Origin: Chiridota heheva
Taxonomy: Eukaryota; Echinodermata; Holothuroidea; Apodida; Chiridotidae
Reading direction: 5' to 3'
DNA: 64,000 nt
Assembly: GCA_020152595.1 (NCBI GenBank)
Contig: JAIGNY010002242.1
Span: 121,001 to 185,000, forward strand
In this document: positions 25,801-40,800 of the stretch, piece after piece
How the letters are laid out: every line of letters starts with the position of its first letter
Position numbering within the stretch: position 1 is the first letter of the stretch
The notes under the pieces: generated by a model
What the model saw: only the letters and a program-made list of their open reading frames with translations
The model's database searches: none
Told to the model about the DNA's origin: nothing
Program-made: the position numbers and the translations under genes

Positions 25801-28800
25801 TTTAGAACACAATGCTGGGTTCGTGGCAGAAATTGAACCTGGTGCCTTTTGCATAAGAGCATGACTTCTTGTTGAGTTGAGTGGGTTTCAAGGTGCTATA
25901 CAAACAAACTTAAGCTGTATCACATGAAAACTGTAGCCAACAAAAATCAACTGTAAAAAACACCAAGCAAAGGCAAAGAGACATAAGTGGTCTAGCCACC
26001 ATTGAATAAGTAGCCTCAAAAATACTAACTTGCAAAAAGTATAATGCATGTGGGATAGGATGGAATGGCCTGTAGGACAGGATGGTATGGCATGTGGTAC
26101 ATGGAATGATGGCATGTGGGATAGAGTAGGATGGCACATGGTACACAGTAAGGGATGGGGTGTGGGACAACGTGGCATGAGACAGGGAGGGATGTCATGT
26201 GGGACAGGGTGGCATGGTATATGGGACAGGGTGGCATGGCACATGGGACAGGGTGGCAAGGCATATGGTGGGATGTTGTCTTGATTGCAGGTGTGATGGC
26301 ATATGGGTCCTATTGTGTAATGGTATCTGGATTTCATGTATGATTTTTCTGTAGGGAGGGATATAGGATGGGACATGCAGAACAGAGGGTGGGATTGCAG
26401 TTGTGACAGAGGGTGGAAAGCATGTTATTAGCAGCGAGGGAGATTTGTATTGTTTGGGATGTCTGGTTATGTAATTTGAACCAACTTTGTTTCATTCTTT
26501 TCATAGTATATACAATAAACACATTCTGTATGTACACAAATTATGGGTAGTAACATACTACAAACAATTCACATATTGATAGTGCTTGAATTATTTTGAA
26601 CAGTTCATCTCCTAAGCCACTTTTGTAATTAAGGAATGTATATATCAATATCTTTGTTTCATTGTATGTATCATATTGTATACCTGTATATATCTGTACT
26701 TTGTATCAAAGTGTGCTTGAATAAATGTTTGAATCAAACGATCAGTTCATCTTCAAATTAAATATAGTGCTGAAAAGTGGGAGGAGAATTTTCATACTTC
26801 CCTAATGATTAGATTGTCCATGAATAAGAGGATATAGATATAGTAATCAAATAAAAAGACAGAGAAAGTAGCATAAAAAATGAGTTGAAAATTAAACCAG
26901 CTACATTTTAATTTATATGCATGAAGTATTATTCAGAAGTGCTTGAAATTGTACTAAGGTGATGTACATTGGTCTCTGAGTGAAATCATTTTTTTATATT
27001 TTTCCTTTGACAGTCCCTAGGTTTAGTGCTGGTACATGCTCATAGCCATTGGATAGATGGTAATGCCATGAAACATAAAATGGAAGGAGAAAACTTAAGC
27101 ATCAGTCACTGGGACCCATCAAAAACCATTGAACCTGCAATGCCTTTGTGGCAGTTTTATTTATGGAGGTGAGTTTATAACTAAAAGATGATGATTAAAT
27201 TAATCCTTGGTCACAGCTTGACAAGCTGGAGGTCCCGGGTTCACTCTCGATAGGTCTTTATTCACCAGTGCTTCACAACTGGTTTATGAAATGACCGTGG
27301 GCATCTCTATAGAACCATAGGTGTTGAGAAAGGGATGTAAAATGCCTACCATTGTAACAATCATGTTTATTTTTAAATCTTGCAGCATGGCTTAATATTT
27401 CATATTACATGATATTTCATTTTACTTACCTGTAGTTTTTTTTTTTTGCTTTCTTGGTAGAGAGGTTGTTTTTTATTTGTATAAGCACTTAGTTAAGCCT
27501 CACCTTGAGTATGCTATTCAGGCTGAAGAGTCCTTTTTATGAGAAAAATAAGTTCATTTTGGAGCAGGGTCAGCGAAGAGCCACTAGATTCATTCCCAAA
27601 GTAAGGAATCTCTCCTATGAATCTATGTTGCTAAGTTTTGATTTGATCACGCTTGAGTAGAGAAGAGTATGTGGCAATATAATTCAGGTTTTTAAGTTCC
27701 TATCTGGTAGTGATGCTTTGACTTCCTGTAATTTCTTGCATGTTTCATCTTATCCTTATTTAACACATGGTAACAGTTTGAAGTTGACCAAAGAGTTGAT
27801 ATTCTTGAGTTTAGGCTTTTGCAAAGGGTTGTTAATGAGTGGATTGGTTTGAGTGGGTGATTAGCTCCAATTCTGTTTGCAATTTCAAGTCAACATTGAT
27901 AAGTTCTTCACTAACTTTGAGAGTCTTTGATTTGTTGTGGTGATGCTGTTTATTTGGGCTTTGTATGGGGTGACTGACCCTTCTTGACCCATCATCTTGT
28001 TGTGTTATGTGTGTACCTCTGTATGTAAATCTGATTGCATTCTCGCAGGTATTTTAATATGCCGTGCAGAATGTGTATAAAAAACAAAGAAATAAAAGTA
28101 TAGGCTTGACTTAAATTCATGTTGTCTTTATTGAATGATGAATATAAAAGCCTGTTGTATGTATGTATATCTGTATAGTTACACATATTTAGTCACTCTT
28201 ATTGGTATGGAATTAAAGGTATGTATCATATTTCACAAGCAAGATATTATCTTCCCATTTTTATTTGTATATCATATTTTTCACATCTTTGCAGAGTTAC
28301 CCATCCCGATGTTGAGCAATTTGTCACAGGTTCAATAGCCGTCATTCTATTCCTCAAGTACATTCTGTGGGACACATCAGATGAGCTAGATATACATGAT
28401 GTACCCTGTGGAAATGACATCAGTCATAACGGCCACGTCCCTGTAGATAATGGTGAGCCAATTGGGAACTTAAAGGAATATTCTCTTTAATTTTCATTTT
28501 CATGTATATGAATATCTCCATAACGATATTAAACAGAATATTAATGATACAAACATACAATTATTGCTTCACAATTTCCTTTCTTTTTGATTTCCCCAAA
28601 TCATATGAGATCAACTTGTTTGACCTCTTTAAAAGGAATATTTTCATCATTTTCATTTTGATATGTATATGATAGAGGACTAATAAAGAAATATTTGGTG
28701 AAAAAAAGCATGTTGATATCTTATTCCAAACAGGAGTTGTTACATTCCAAAGATTTCACCATCATTGTGGAAAGAAATTAGAGTAGTATAACGTAAGATG

Positions 28801-31800
28801 TCATACTAGCAGATGCGAGATAATTTTTTTCATATGAATGAAAATGAAAATTCACAGCAATATTCTTTTAAAATATTGTTGTTGCTCTATTCAGATTTGC
28901 AGATATCTACAGAGGATGTGAAAGTGATTGAAGCCCCGTCCCCCATCTCAAGAGAGGTCCAAACAGATCCAGTTATGTTTGCGGAAGATGTCATATCTCC
29001 ACCCAAAAAAGCTTTGTTCTCCTTGGGAGAAAGCAGTGACCGTGATTCAGAGAGTGGGAGTGACAGAGAGGAAATGGAATCAAAAAGAAGAAAATCAGTG
29101 GATGTTCAATCCAGAAGAGTTCAAGAAGACTTACCTCAGAGACCTTTAGATGAATGTGTTAAAATTCTCAATTCAGGGGTAATTTTTCACATTTTGGAAT
29201 AGTGCTTGTATAAGTCAAAAGGGTGTGTTTGGAGTGCTATCAAATTTTAAATTAAAACAAACATTTTGATTCTTAAACTTGTGAATGTAGCATATTAGTT
29301 TTCAAGTTATTTTCTATCACAAAGCATAACATTTTGAATAAAGGTCTCTCAATTTTAGATAAGGTTATTTAGTTTTTTGAGTTATTGGTGATCCAAGGTT
29401 TAGAATTTGGGTAATTTCTTTAATTTTTAAACAAATAAAGGACTTTTACAAAAACATATTGGTGGAAAAACCATGTTGATATTTTATTCAATTAAGGAGT
29501 GTATTAAAAAGTGACATGCAGTGCAGTATACAATGTAATGTTATACTGGCAGATTCATGACAATGTTTTATGTATTTCTGTAAAAAGTTCTTTATTTAGA
29601 GTGCGAGGTATGTGAGCAAGGCATGTAAAATGCATGATATACCCCAATGTCAATAATTCAATACAAAAGTGTTTCCAATAATTTTGAAAGAGGTAATTAA
29701 TTAATTTTCAAAGAAATACATAAAAACTGTGTTGGGTCTGCAATGTACACAGGACAATGCGAGGTCACTTTTTAACACACTGGTGAAATCTTTGAAATGC
29801 GATATCTCCTAAATGGAATAATATATCAACATGATTTTTTCACCAATTTGTTTTTAGTCCTCTATCATACATACATGAACAGTCTTGGGAATATTCCTTT
29901 AAATTTGTTCCTGAATTTTATGGGATGTCCTTGTTTTCATAATTTTCATTAGATTTTAAACTTCAGATTTTAGCTGATGTGGTCACTTGTTCTTAATTAT
30001 TGATGAATAGTTAATTGACATCAATGTGTGATGTGTGATAATGCATGTATTGATATTGAGGATTTGTATATTATTTATGTTTTATTTATTTCAATAGGAG
30101 AGCCCAGACGAGCTGACAGACGAAGAAGTGAAACTGTTAGTCGTAAACAAACATATCCCATCATACAAACTGGAGGACATGCTTCAAGATGCAGTGAGAG
30201 GTATCAACATCAGACGCCAGATGCTCTCTGACAAATTAGCCAATAGTAGCGCTCTGGAGGAGCTTCCATACACCACATACGATTATTCATTTGTAAGTTT
30301 CACTCATTGTCTGCAATATTTAGTTAAAAATGGTGGGGAATAGATTAAATAGATATGACATGAAGTATTGTTATTAATTTTATGTATAAGGAACGTTTAT
30401 TTAGTGCTTCACTATGCATGAATTGCACTGACGGGCAAGAATCCTCTAGTATTTGATCGATTAATGAGATTTCTGTATTATACATAAATTTCGGCTATGC
30501 TACATATAAATCAGTTTTCCAGAAATTGTTTATTTTAAATGATCTATAACTTGAATGATTTGGTTTTCATTAGGTGAATGGTGCTTGCTGTGAGAATGTT
30601 CTGGGATACATACCCGTGCCTGTAGGAGTGGCTGGCCCATTGTTACTGGATGGTGAGGAATTTCAGGTCCCCATGGCAACCACAGAAGGCTGCCTGGTGG
30701 CGAGCACCAATAGAGGTTGTCGAGCATTACATGTAAGTTATTTTGCCGTAATGATTATACAATTAAACATTTGATAAATGCATAGACATCTAATTTTTAA
30801 AGATATGTTAGCTGTCTGTAGACCTTCAAAATGTACAGTTAATGAAACATAAAAAATTAACCCTACTTTACCAAGGGTAAGAGGTGCAGTAGCTCAGTGG
30901 TTAAGGAGTCATGCTCATATGTGAAAGATACAGAGTTCAATTCCTGCCGTGCACACTGCATTGTTTCCTTGAGCAAGGCACTTTACTCTTCTTGCTTCAG
31001 TCCACTCAGCTGTGAAATGAGCACCTGCGATGATCTGGCATCCTGTCTAGGGGGAGTCATGTACTCTCATCCGTTTGCGCCATGGAAATTGGGGATCAGC
31101 ACCAGGGATTAATGGCTCAAGTGGATTTAGCTACAGTCTTGGGACAAAACACATTGAAACACTTCGTGAAAATATGTGACGCTTTTTACGAACCTACTCT
31201 TCTATTGTGAATTATTTCACATTTAGAAAACATAAATGCTGGAATTTTGTGCTATTGCTTCTTCAATCACACTTCTTTCATTTATTGATATTTTAGAATT
31301 TTAAGGACATTCTTATAATATCATCGACGCCACCAGTATCCCCTTCCACTACCTCATTATCTTAATCATCTTTCCCTTCGTTTTTGTGTTTTTTTTCCTT
31401 CTGGAAATGATGTTAAAACAAAAATAAGTCTAACACAGAAAAGGGGGGGAAGGAGTTACAATTCTTAGAAAAATATTAAAGGAACATAACACTATAACAT
31501 ATGTACTTCTTATAATGCTGAATTGTTCCAACAGTTTTGTTCAAGATTGTACCTGCGAAGGGTGTCCAAAACACAGGTGTGTTTTTAGGGATTTTTTTAA
31601 AAAGAAGGCTTTTTCATAGATTTCTCTTCATTTTCTTCTGTACATAAAATGTTTTTAATTTTACTGAAAGCTAATGCTAAGAATGTGCAGTTTTCCATTC
31701 AAATATAAAAATATTATGCAAGCCATGTCACAAATTTGTATATCTGGTGTCAAATACTGCTATCTTTATGACGTTTTGCTTTTTGTGACTAATGACGATG

Positions 31801-34800
31801 TTGTTTTTGATAGAATATTTGAATTGAGAATATTTCCTTTCATTTGATACCACGTTTTAATTTTTCAGAGCAGGGAAAGTATGAATTTGTAAGTTTTGAA
31901 ATTTTCTTCCTTTGTTGACCTTAAAAAACCATACACAAAGCAAACACTGTACGTACGCATAGGCTGCTTACACAACATGCGCTGTAAAGAAAGAAAATGA
32001 CAAAATGGTACATGTAAACAAGTTACCTCTCGTTCCCTTTCAGCCGGTCCTGGAATTTCTTTGACCTCTTCTGGGCTTGGATTATGTCATTTATATTTGT
32101 CTTTATCCCTCTGTAACTCGTCAACCTAAATATTTCTCCAATTTCTAAAGAAAATCTCCTCGAAATTCGTCAGCTACACATATATCAAATGTTTGAATTT
32201 AGTGGAAATGCATCCACTCGTGCGCACATAGCAATCCCTACAGATTGCATACATGTTTACACCATACACCATTAAGAAGAACGTTCCATTTTAAACATGA
32301 GTACAGGATGTTTTTGGTTGCGATAATCTAAAATTCCAAAATGCACCAAATATTGCAACAAGTTTTACCAAAGATTAAAAAAGTTGAGGTAGGTATGAGC
32401 AAAATTTGAGTAGATTTGAACTATATGACTTATCTAATTTATATTTAGCAAAAATGAAATAAGAATTTATTTTGTAAGTATCGTTTTAATCTTTTTGAAG
32501 TAAAAAATAAAAAAAATTGGGTGATTTATTTACACAAAAAATGAAAATTATATGCATTTTAGGTTCCAAAGCGATAACATCAGGAACCTGTGGGGTCACG
32601 ATGGCATGTGAGTGTACATAAGTGTGTGACGCTTAGCTTGTAAATACTTTGTTTTTGATAGTGATGTCATGCATATTAATGAGTAGGTGGGACTTTTGTA
32701 AAATTTTTGAAATGTTTATATTTTATCAATTGCATGTCTGTTTTGTTTCATATTTAGTATAATTATGTTAGCTGGTGTGTGTTTATGATGTAAAAACATT
32801 GAAATTCATTAATATGCATAGTGGGCGGGGCTTGATATGATTTTGCTGAAAAGAGCTTGTAAACACAGTATTTCAAGAACAAACTGGATTCATATCATGT
32901 TTGGTATACAGCTAGCTCATGGTCTGTAGATGTGCCCTATTGTTTTTGGTGGTGATGTCACGCATATAAATAAGTAGGCGGGGCTTATTGTAAAAAATCT
33001 TGAAATATTCATATTTTATCAATTTCTTGTGTTTAGTTTTATTTCATATTAAGTATAATTATGATGTTAGCTGGTGTGTGCATGTTCATCATGTAAAAAC
33101 GTTAAATTTCAATAAATGCAAAGAGGGCGGGGCTTAATATGATTTTGCTGAAAAGAGTTTGCAAACACGGTATCTCAAGAATGGTTAACCGGTTTTATGT
33201 CATATTTGGTACAAAGATAGCCCATGTTCTGTAGATGTACCTTATTGTTTTTGGCAGTGATATCATGCATATAAATGAATAGGCAGGGCTAAGTGAGAAA
33301 TAAGCGAGTGTATGTCCGCTTTGCTTCATATTCGGCATGAAAATATTGTTCATTATTGTGTATACGCTTATGTTATCAACAGATGTCATTAATATGCATG
33401 GTAGTCGTGGCTTAATGTGAAAGTGCTAAAGAATGTAAACATTATACTTTATCTCAAAAAAGGTATACCTTATTTATAAAATGTGGTACATACACAAATG
33501 GGTCATGGTCTGTACATATGTTCTAATGTTGTGGTAGTGATGTCATGAATAAATGAGTAGGCGGGCTTACTGACAAATTCTGGAAATAGGATAAATGAGC
33601 ATCTGTTTTTACATCATACTTACTAGCCATGATAATGTTGTTAATCATTGTGCAAATGCTAATGTTGTCAACATTTTTATTGATCTGCATGGTGGGTGTG
33701 ACTTATGAATAAATATCCTGAAACAAATATTTCATGATGTGCTATGACATCACAGGTAATACAAATTTTGCAAATCAATTAGCTTATGAGAAAACAACAA
33801 AAAAAAGCATCGGAACTACAAAACTTTTTGGTTCTAGTTTCTACAAAAACATTTCGATATGAACCCACACAAAAAAAGCAATATTTTGAAAGATAAAATA
33901 GAATACTTTGAAATGATACTAAATGTACCCCTATATGATTTTGGTATGGTCTCGAGATTATTTTATGAAATTGGATGTGCAAAAAATGCTAAATAATTCA
34001 GAATCTGAAAGAGTAGGTTGGGGTTAAAACTTACTCTCCTTTTTGATTTTTGATTTTGATTTTATAAAGACTAGCTTGATTTGGTCAAAAAGATGAGTGG
34101 AAACAAAACTGCAGGTCGTAGAAAGGTTAGGATAATACAGAAGGATAGGAGTGAGATGGGTGGTAAGCAATGGCGTGGTGGGTCATGTTTCACTGGGAAA
34201 GGGGGGAAGGGAAGTGCATTTTGGCGCCCCCCCAAAAAAAAAAACCCACAATGCTTATGAGTGCAAAACGTTGGGAACATAGATCTTAATTGCCATGGCA
34301 TGTACCGTTTAGATGGCAGATAAATTCATTGAGTTCATTAGTTGACGATTTTATTCATGATTCCCCATATAGACACCCGTTGAGAGGGATTTCATCACAT
34401 GACTTCTATTCAACTGGAAGTAATTTTGCAGGGAAAAGCATTTGCGCGTTGCACATTTCCGGCATCTGAACTTCATACAGCTCAGTCACATCACACGTAA
34501 AACAAATAGACTTGATCCTACTTGACGCGCTAGCACGCGCCGGTGATGAATACGTGCTGAGCATGTAAACACGCATTGGTCATATAAAACATGCTTTGGT
34601 TAAAATAAACTGGCCAGATGAATTAATTTTTTATAAAATGTTGTTTTAGAGACAAAATTATCTTCTTAGTACAGCAATCTTAAATCAGTGGTTTTTAATA
34701 TGTCTATTAATACAAGATTTTAGCAAAATTATCTTACAACAATAATCTTACATAGCAACATGCAAAGGTATGTAAGTGTACTGCAGTGTTCTTTGGCCTA

Positions 34801-37800
34801 CAAAATTGTGATGTTAACAAAAGTCATGTGACCTCATAACATTAGCTGAAACATCCTTATAGGGGCCCTAGGAACAATTTTTTTTTCCCAAACAGGATAG
34901 CAATGGCACACATTTCCTCTTGTCTGATTGACTTAAATTCTGAACCCTAACCTAATCTTAACTCAAATGAGTGCAATTGCAATCCTGTTTAAAAAAAAAA
35001 AATAGCCCTTAAAGTCCAGTGTTTTAAAATATGGGTGAAGCTCTGGTAGGGGACCCCAGTGTTTCACATGATTTTGATTGCAAAATATTGTGTCAAATCC
35101 AGGGTCTAAACCTTGCGTTTTTCCTAAATTTGGTAGCAGAAAATTCCTTAAAATTGTGTGAAGTCTATGGACGAATCCCCTGGAATGCTGGAAGCCCTGC
35201 ATTTTTCATGATTTTGAGAGCAGAAAATTGCTTGATATTGTCAGGTTGAAGCCCTGTGTTAGGGGCCCAATGGGCTTGAAGTCCTGCCTTTCTTGTTATT
35301 TCGATAACAGAAAATTGCTTAAACTCATGTCAAAGCCCTGCCCTTTGACTGTTTGATTACAAAAAATTACTATCAATTGAGTCAAATTTAAGACCAAGCC
35401 CTGGTATAGGGGCCAATGGGGTAAAGCCCGCGGAAGCCCTCATCTTTCTTATCATTTGATAGCAGAAAATTGCTTTAAAACGAAATTGAATCAGATCTAG
35501 AGGTGAATTCTCCAGAAGCCCTGCATTTCTCGCTATTTTGATAGCAGAAAATTGCTTAATATTGAGTCAAATCCAGTTGTCTAGGGTCCAGTTTTGGGAG
35601 GCACCCAGGGGGCGAAGCCCTATGGAAGCTTAGTGTTTTTGGGCGTGATTTTGAGTTTCAGAAAATTGCTTTAAAATTGTGTCATTTTCCACAAGAAATT
35701 TAGTTAGAACAATGTTTCAAATTTAGGATCCCATTGACGACCACTCTTCTATCTTTAGTTGGGGTCTAGGGATAATTTTCATGTAAGAAGACTACAAGTT
35801 TTTTTGTGTAAATTTTACAGATTGCAGAAGTTGAGAATAAAAAGTATATAAAAGTGTATTCTCAGCACAATGTTTGCGCCCCTGTGAGCATTCGGCACCC
35901 TCTTAAAAATCTTCATCAAAGGGCAGTTGCATGGCCCCCTCTGCCACTACGCCACTGGTGGTAAGGAAAGTGCAGGTGGGATTAGGATACAGATATGCAA
36001 AAATTACTTAGACGGGTGTTGGTGGGGGCCTTGTTTGTAATATGTGTGCACAACATATTATCAGTGGCAAAGAGATTTTTATCATTTTACGATGCTTGAG
36101 GGGTTGTTAGTATTATGTGTGCATGACGTATTATCACTGGCAAAGGGATTTATTTTTGGTTACTTGCATTAGCAAAGGAACCTATGTATTCAACTTGGCG
36201 TGTGTGTGTGTGTCTGTGACACTTGCTTAGGTACGCTCTAACTCAAGATAGGAAAATCGATATGGAGTCACATTTGGTAGGTAGGTCCGCCATATTGTGA
36301 AGATGTGCCCTATTGTTTTTGGTGCCCGTAGGGGTCACCTGGGGTCAGATATCGGCCAAAAATGGAAAAACCTTTATTGACAATAACTCTTAGTGCCAAG
36401 ATTCTGTACATTTGATATTTTGGGACAAGTTGTGTATGGAGTAGGGGAATATTTTCATACAAAATGGCCATGTGATTGAAGGTCAAGGTCAGGGTCAAAA
36501 ACAATTTTTTGCTGGAAAAACTTTTAATGACAATAACTCTTAGTGCCAAAATTTTGTACATTTGATATTTTGGGACAAGTTGTGTATGGAGTAGGGAAAT
36601 ATTTTCATACAAAACGGCCATGTGATTGAAGGTCAAGGTCAGGGTCAAAAACAATTTTTTGTCAAAGTGCATAATATTGAATTTGGACTTGGACATTAAA
36701 CTATGGACATTGGACTCGAATTTGACAATGATAATAACTCTTAGTGCCAAGATTCTGTACATTTGATATTTGAGACAAGTTGTGTATAGAGTAGGGGATT
36801 ATTTTTTAACAAAACGGTCATGTGATTGAAGGTCAAGGTCAGGGTCAAAAACAATAATAAAATAATGAAAATAAGCTTGATGCCAAATAGTTATTGATTT
36901 GAAGAACAAATGATATAATTTATTTTTATGATTTACTTGAATTAAGTTTATTTGTTTTCCATTAAACACAGTTTTTGATAAGAATACATGGAATGGTGTA
37001 AATAGAAGTCCAGAGTCCATGCCATGATACCCTAAGAGCTGTTGAAAGACTAGTGTGGTTTCACATCAGCAAGGCCAGGAACTATCATTCTATTTTGCTA
37101 TTACATAATACACTTTTATAACATTGACCTCGCTCTGTCTCATTGTGAAGTTACATTTAAAGTGTTATGGATATCTTTTGTGAGGTGGTATGAATGATGC
37201 ATTCCAGTGGGTTGTATTATTGGTTTATATATATTCTTAAGAATAGAATTTCTGTCTAGCAGACCCCATCAGTGTGATATATTAAAAATACAAATTCCTG
37301 AAGTGTGATTAAATCTTGAATGCCACTGACATACTACAATCCAGGGTTCAATACTAAATGCACAAAGTATAAAGACCAATGAGCCTAAAAGCTATTTTAG
37401 TTTTGATGGCTGCTTATCATCTTTTATGTAAAAAAAAACAGACACCTGAGAAATATATAATTCACGCCACCTGTTGCATTAAAAAACAAGTCATAAAGAT
37501 GTCAACAGAAAGTCATTGGTCCATGTTGCTGACCAGTTTTGTTTTCTTTGCCACCTGTATTTGTTTAGCTTAGAAAGGGAATTTACTGTGTCTTGTCTAC
37601 CTCCATGTGTCTACAGACATTTTCTCCATGCAATAAAATGTAGAAGGTCACTTATGAGGCAAATACTAACCATGGAGATACACTATGTAATCAACCAAAG
37701 GTATGTGTAATGAACACATCCCTAAATCAACCAATTACACTGCACCTTGTTTAAACCAAGACTGTTAGAACACCAATCACGTTATCCACAAGTTTTACTC

Positions 37801-40800
37801 TTTTGCATATTAAAAATTGGCCAGTGGTGGTTAAGTGAAGAGTATCACAAGTTTTTTGGTATGTGATAGACCTTGATGAGCTGCAAAGAATGAGCCATTT
37901 CCCCACTTAAATAGCATGCCTGGTTCTGGAGTTACGTATGACCTCCATCTGCCCCAAAATTTCATTCTGTAGCAAGGAACCATAGTGCCCTTGGGCTCTT
38001 GTTATTGTTTTGTGATGCCTTTTTGGGTTCTGATGCTAATAGCATAAGGAAGTCATGCTGACATATGTATGTATGCATGGGAGTATGGGTGGGTGAATGT
38101 ATGGGTGTACATATGTATGTGTGTATGTAGGTATGTGAAAGAAAGCTTGTAAAAGTGATATCTCAAGAACGATACACTGGATTTTATTTCATATGTGGTA
38201 CATAGTCTGTAGATGTGTCCTATAGTTTTTGGTGGTGATGTCATGCATATTAATGAGTAGACTGGGCTTAATGTAAATGTTTAAAATGCTTATATTTTAA
38301 GAACCGCATGTCTGTTTTGTTTCATATTAGATATAATTATGATGTTAGCTAGTTTGCACATGTTCATGGTATTAAATCATTGAATTTCATAAATATGCAT
38401 AGTGGATGGGGCTTAATATGATTTTGCTGAAAAGAGATTGTAAACATGGTCTTTCAAGAATGGTAAATTTGATTCATGTCATATTTGGTACACAGATAGC
38501 CTTTGATCTGTAGATGTGCCCTATTGTTTTTGTTGTTGATATCATGCATATTAATGAGTAGGCAGGGCTTAAAGTGAAATTATGTTAAGAAGCTTATTAA
38601 CACGATATCTCAAGAACAGTATAGTGGAATTAGATCATATTTGGCTTATGGATGTATTGTGGTCTGTAGATTATTCCTATTGTCTTGGTGATGATGTCAT
38701 GAATATTAATTAGTAGACGGGACTAAATGTAAAATCTTTGAACTGTTTGTATATCCCCAACCATATATATGTAAATTTGTTCAAAATTTAGTATGTAAAT
38801 TATCTATGGTGCCTCTTTATGCCCTATGTGTTTTATGATCATACCGTACATATTTCTATACCTATTTATAGCACAAAATATCACTTAACTATTTCATCAA
38901 TCCAATTGACATCCTAATCAACTTAGCTGTCATTTATTAACTCACCGGAAGTATTGTGATTACTGATTAAAGAGATACAGTATCTGTCATTGTTCATTAC
39001 TGAAGTTGGAATTTAATCTTTAGACTAGAGTAATAAATACTTTCAAGTTCACGCATCTATAGATAGCTAGTTAGCTCAAGAAAACTCTGTTTAGTCTTTT
39101 ATAACAGAGGACATTGGCTAGTACGTTCATCTTTTAAGGAATTTAAGAACAGTTTGCATAAGTGTATGTTCTGAAAATTATTGGTTTGTTTGCAAGCAGT
39201 TTGTGGGGGAAAATGTGTGTACAGTGGTATTTATTGATTTTCTTGTGTGCCAGTAGTGGTTTGTATTATTACTTTCATTTGTATACCACTGTTTGAAGAT
39301 GAGTCAGTCCATCATGTTTGGATCCAATCACATGTTAATTTTTTGACATTTACTTCAAGTTATATCTTACCTTTCATACTATATGCATTCTGGTCTAATG
39401 ACCTGATTCTAACGCACTTCTAACCAAACTAAAAACGTAGTTACCAATCCAGCTCTGACCTCCGTAATACATCTAACATCCCTCACTTCTTTTCAGCGCA
39501 TTGTTATACACAACATTGCTGAAACTGGTTGAAAATTGTCTTTTAAATTTTCATCCCTTTTTCTAAATTTTCTTTCTTACAGCTCCAACCATAAAGATTT
39601 TCAAGCTGGTTTGCTTTTTTCTTCAAGTTTTCCAGTCACCTGAGGTAAGATGAGGTGGCCATGGAACCGGGAGGTATTCGGTCTGACTCACAGGACTTTT
39701 CCCCATTAAGCTTACACTTAAGTTAAAGTGTTTTTGCATCCTCTCGTACAAAACAGGTGACTAGAATAAGAGTTTCCCACTCCCATGGCAGGTGTTTTTA
39801 GTCCTTAAAGCTCCTGGTGTGCTACCGTTTGGGACCTCTTTCCCTTGGGTTGACGTGTTTTTCACCCTAGGACCCCGCCCTACTATGAGGATAGCCTAGC
39901 ATTATACTGTGCATGTATATTACATGTTTGGATATCTTTAGTACAGGTTCTCATATGCATTAGGCCAACTTCTTGTTTCCATGTTGGCAGACGTGAGAGT
40001 CAACTTCAACTAGCTCCAAGGAACTACAGTTAGTACAAGAGAGCCTATATATTATTTTACTTTACCATTTATAGCGGGAGTGCATATATCTAGCATCTAA
40101 TTAAGACAGAGTTTTTAGTTGATGAGCTTGATTAGTGGGGCGCTGGAGAGACCCAGGGGAGGGGGGGGGGTGTCTGCCTTGCGCCCCCTTTTCAACAGAA
40201 TTCACCTCTTCTTTTTATTTCCACAGACATACGCTACCCCTGCACATGCAGGGATTTTACATTTCGTGCATTTTCCCGGGTTTGAACAATTTTCAAATAT
40301 AAGTCTATCTGATTCATTTTTCTGATGTACTAGATTGCTGTGGCTTACCTCATACCATGTTTGACATCTTCCGCAGTTCCGTCTCGCCAACGTGAAGGTC
40401 GTAAGTACATTCTCTGTGGTTCCCCATGGAAGAACCTTTGTGTAAGTATATGATTATAAGCGCCGTAAGAGGCATTCCAAATTAAATATCTGCGCTCCCA
40501 ATATAGTTTCTCCGAGTTTTCTACTTATGCCACGACCCACGGCTCGACGATACTGAGCCACGGAGGTCTTGAGGCAGTAGTTTACTTTGTTAACTTATAC
40601 TGGCTTACCCCTTATGGCCCACAACTCGACGCAGAGTTGGTAGGACCATGGGCAGAGGTCTGTGGGACATAAGTTATTTCTGAAATATTGAGTAACTAAG
40701 TTGCATCTTAAAGTGACGTAACTTAAAATAAACCACACTATACTAGTGCCCAGGTCTCGATGATACTGAGTCGGTGGGGCGCAAGTAGTGGTGGGTGACT

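Noticed and set aside
30880..30960. A tRNA gene (TAGCTCAGTGGTTAAGG with a B-box)
   Set aside because: The acceptor stem and anticodon arm do not pair, and a SINE-type body follows, with a second copy elsewhere. It is a tRNA-derived SINE head.
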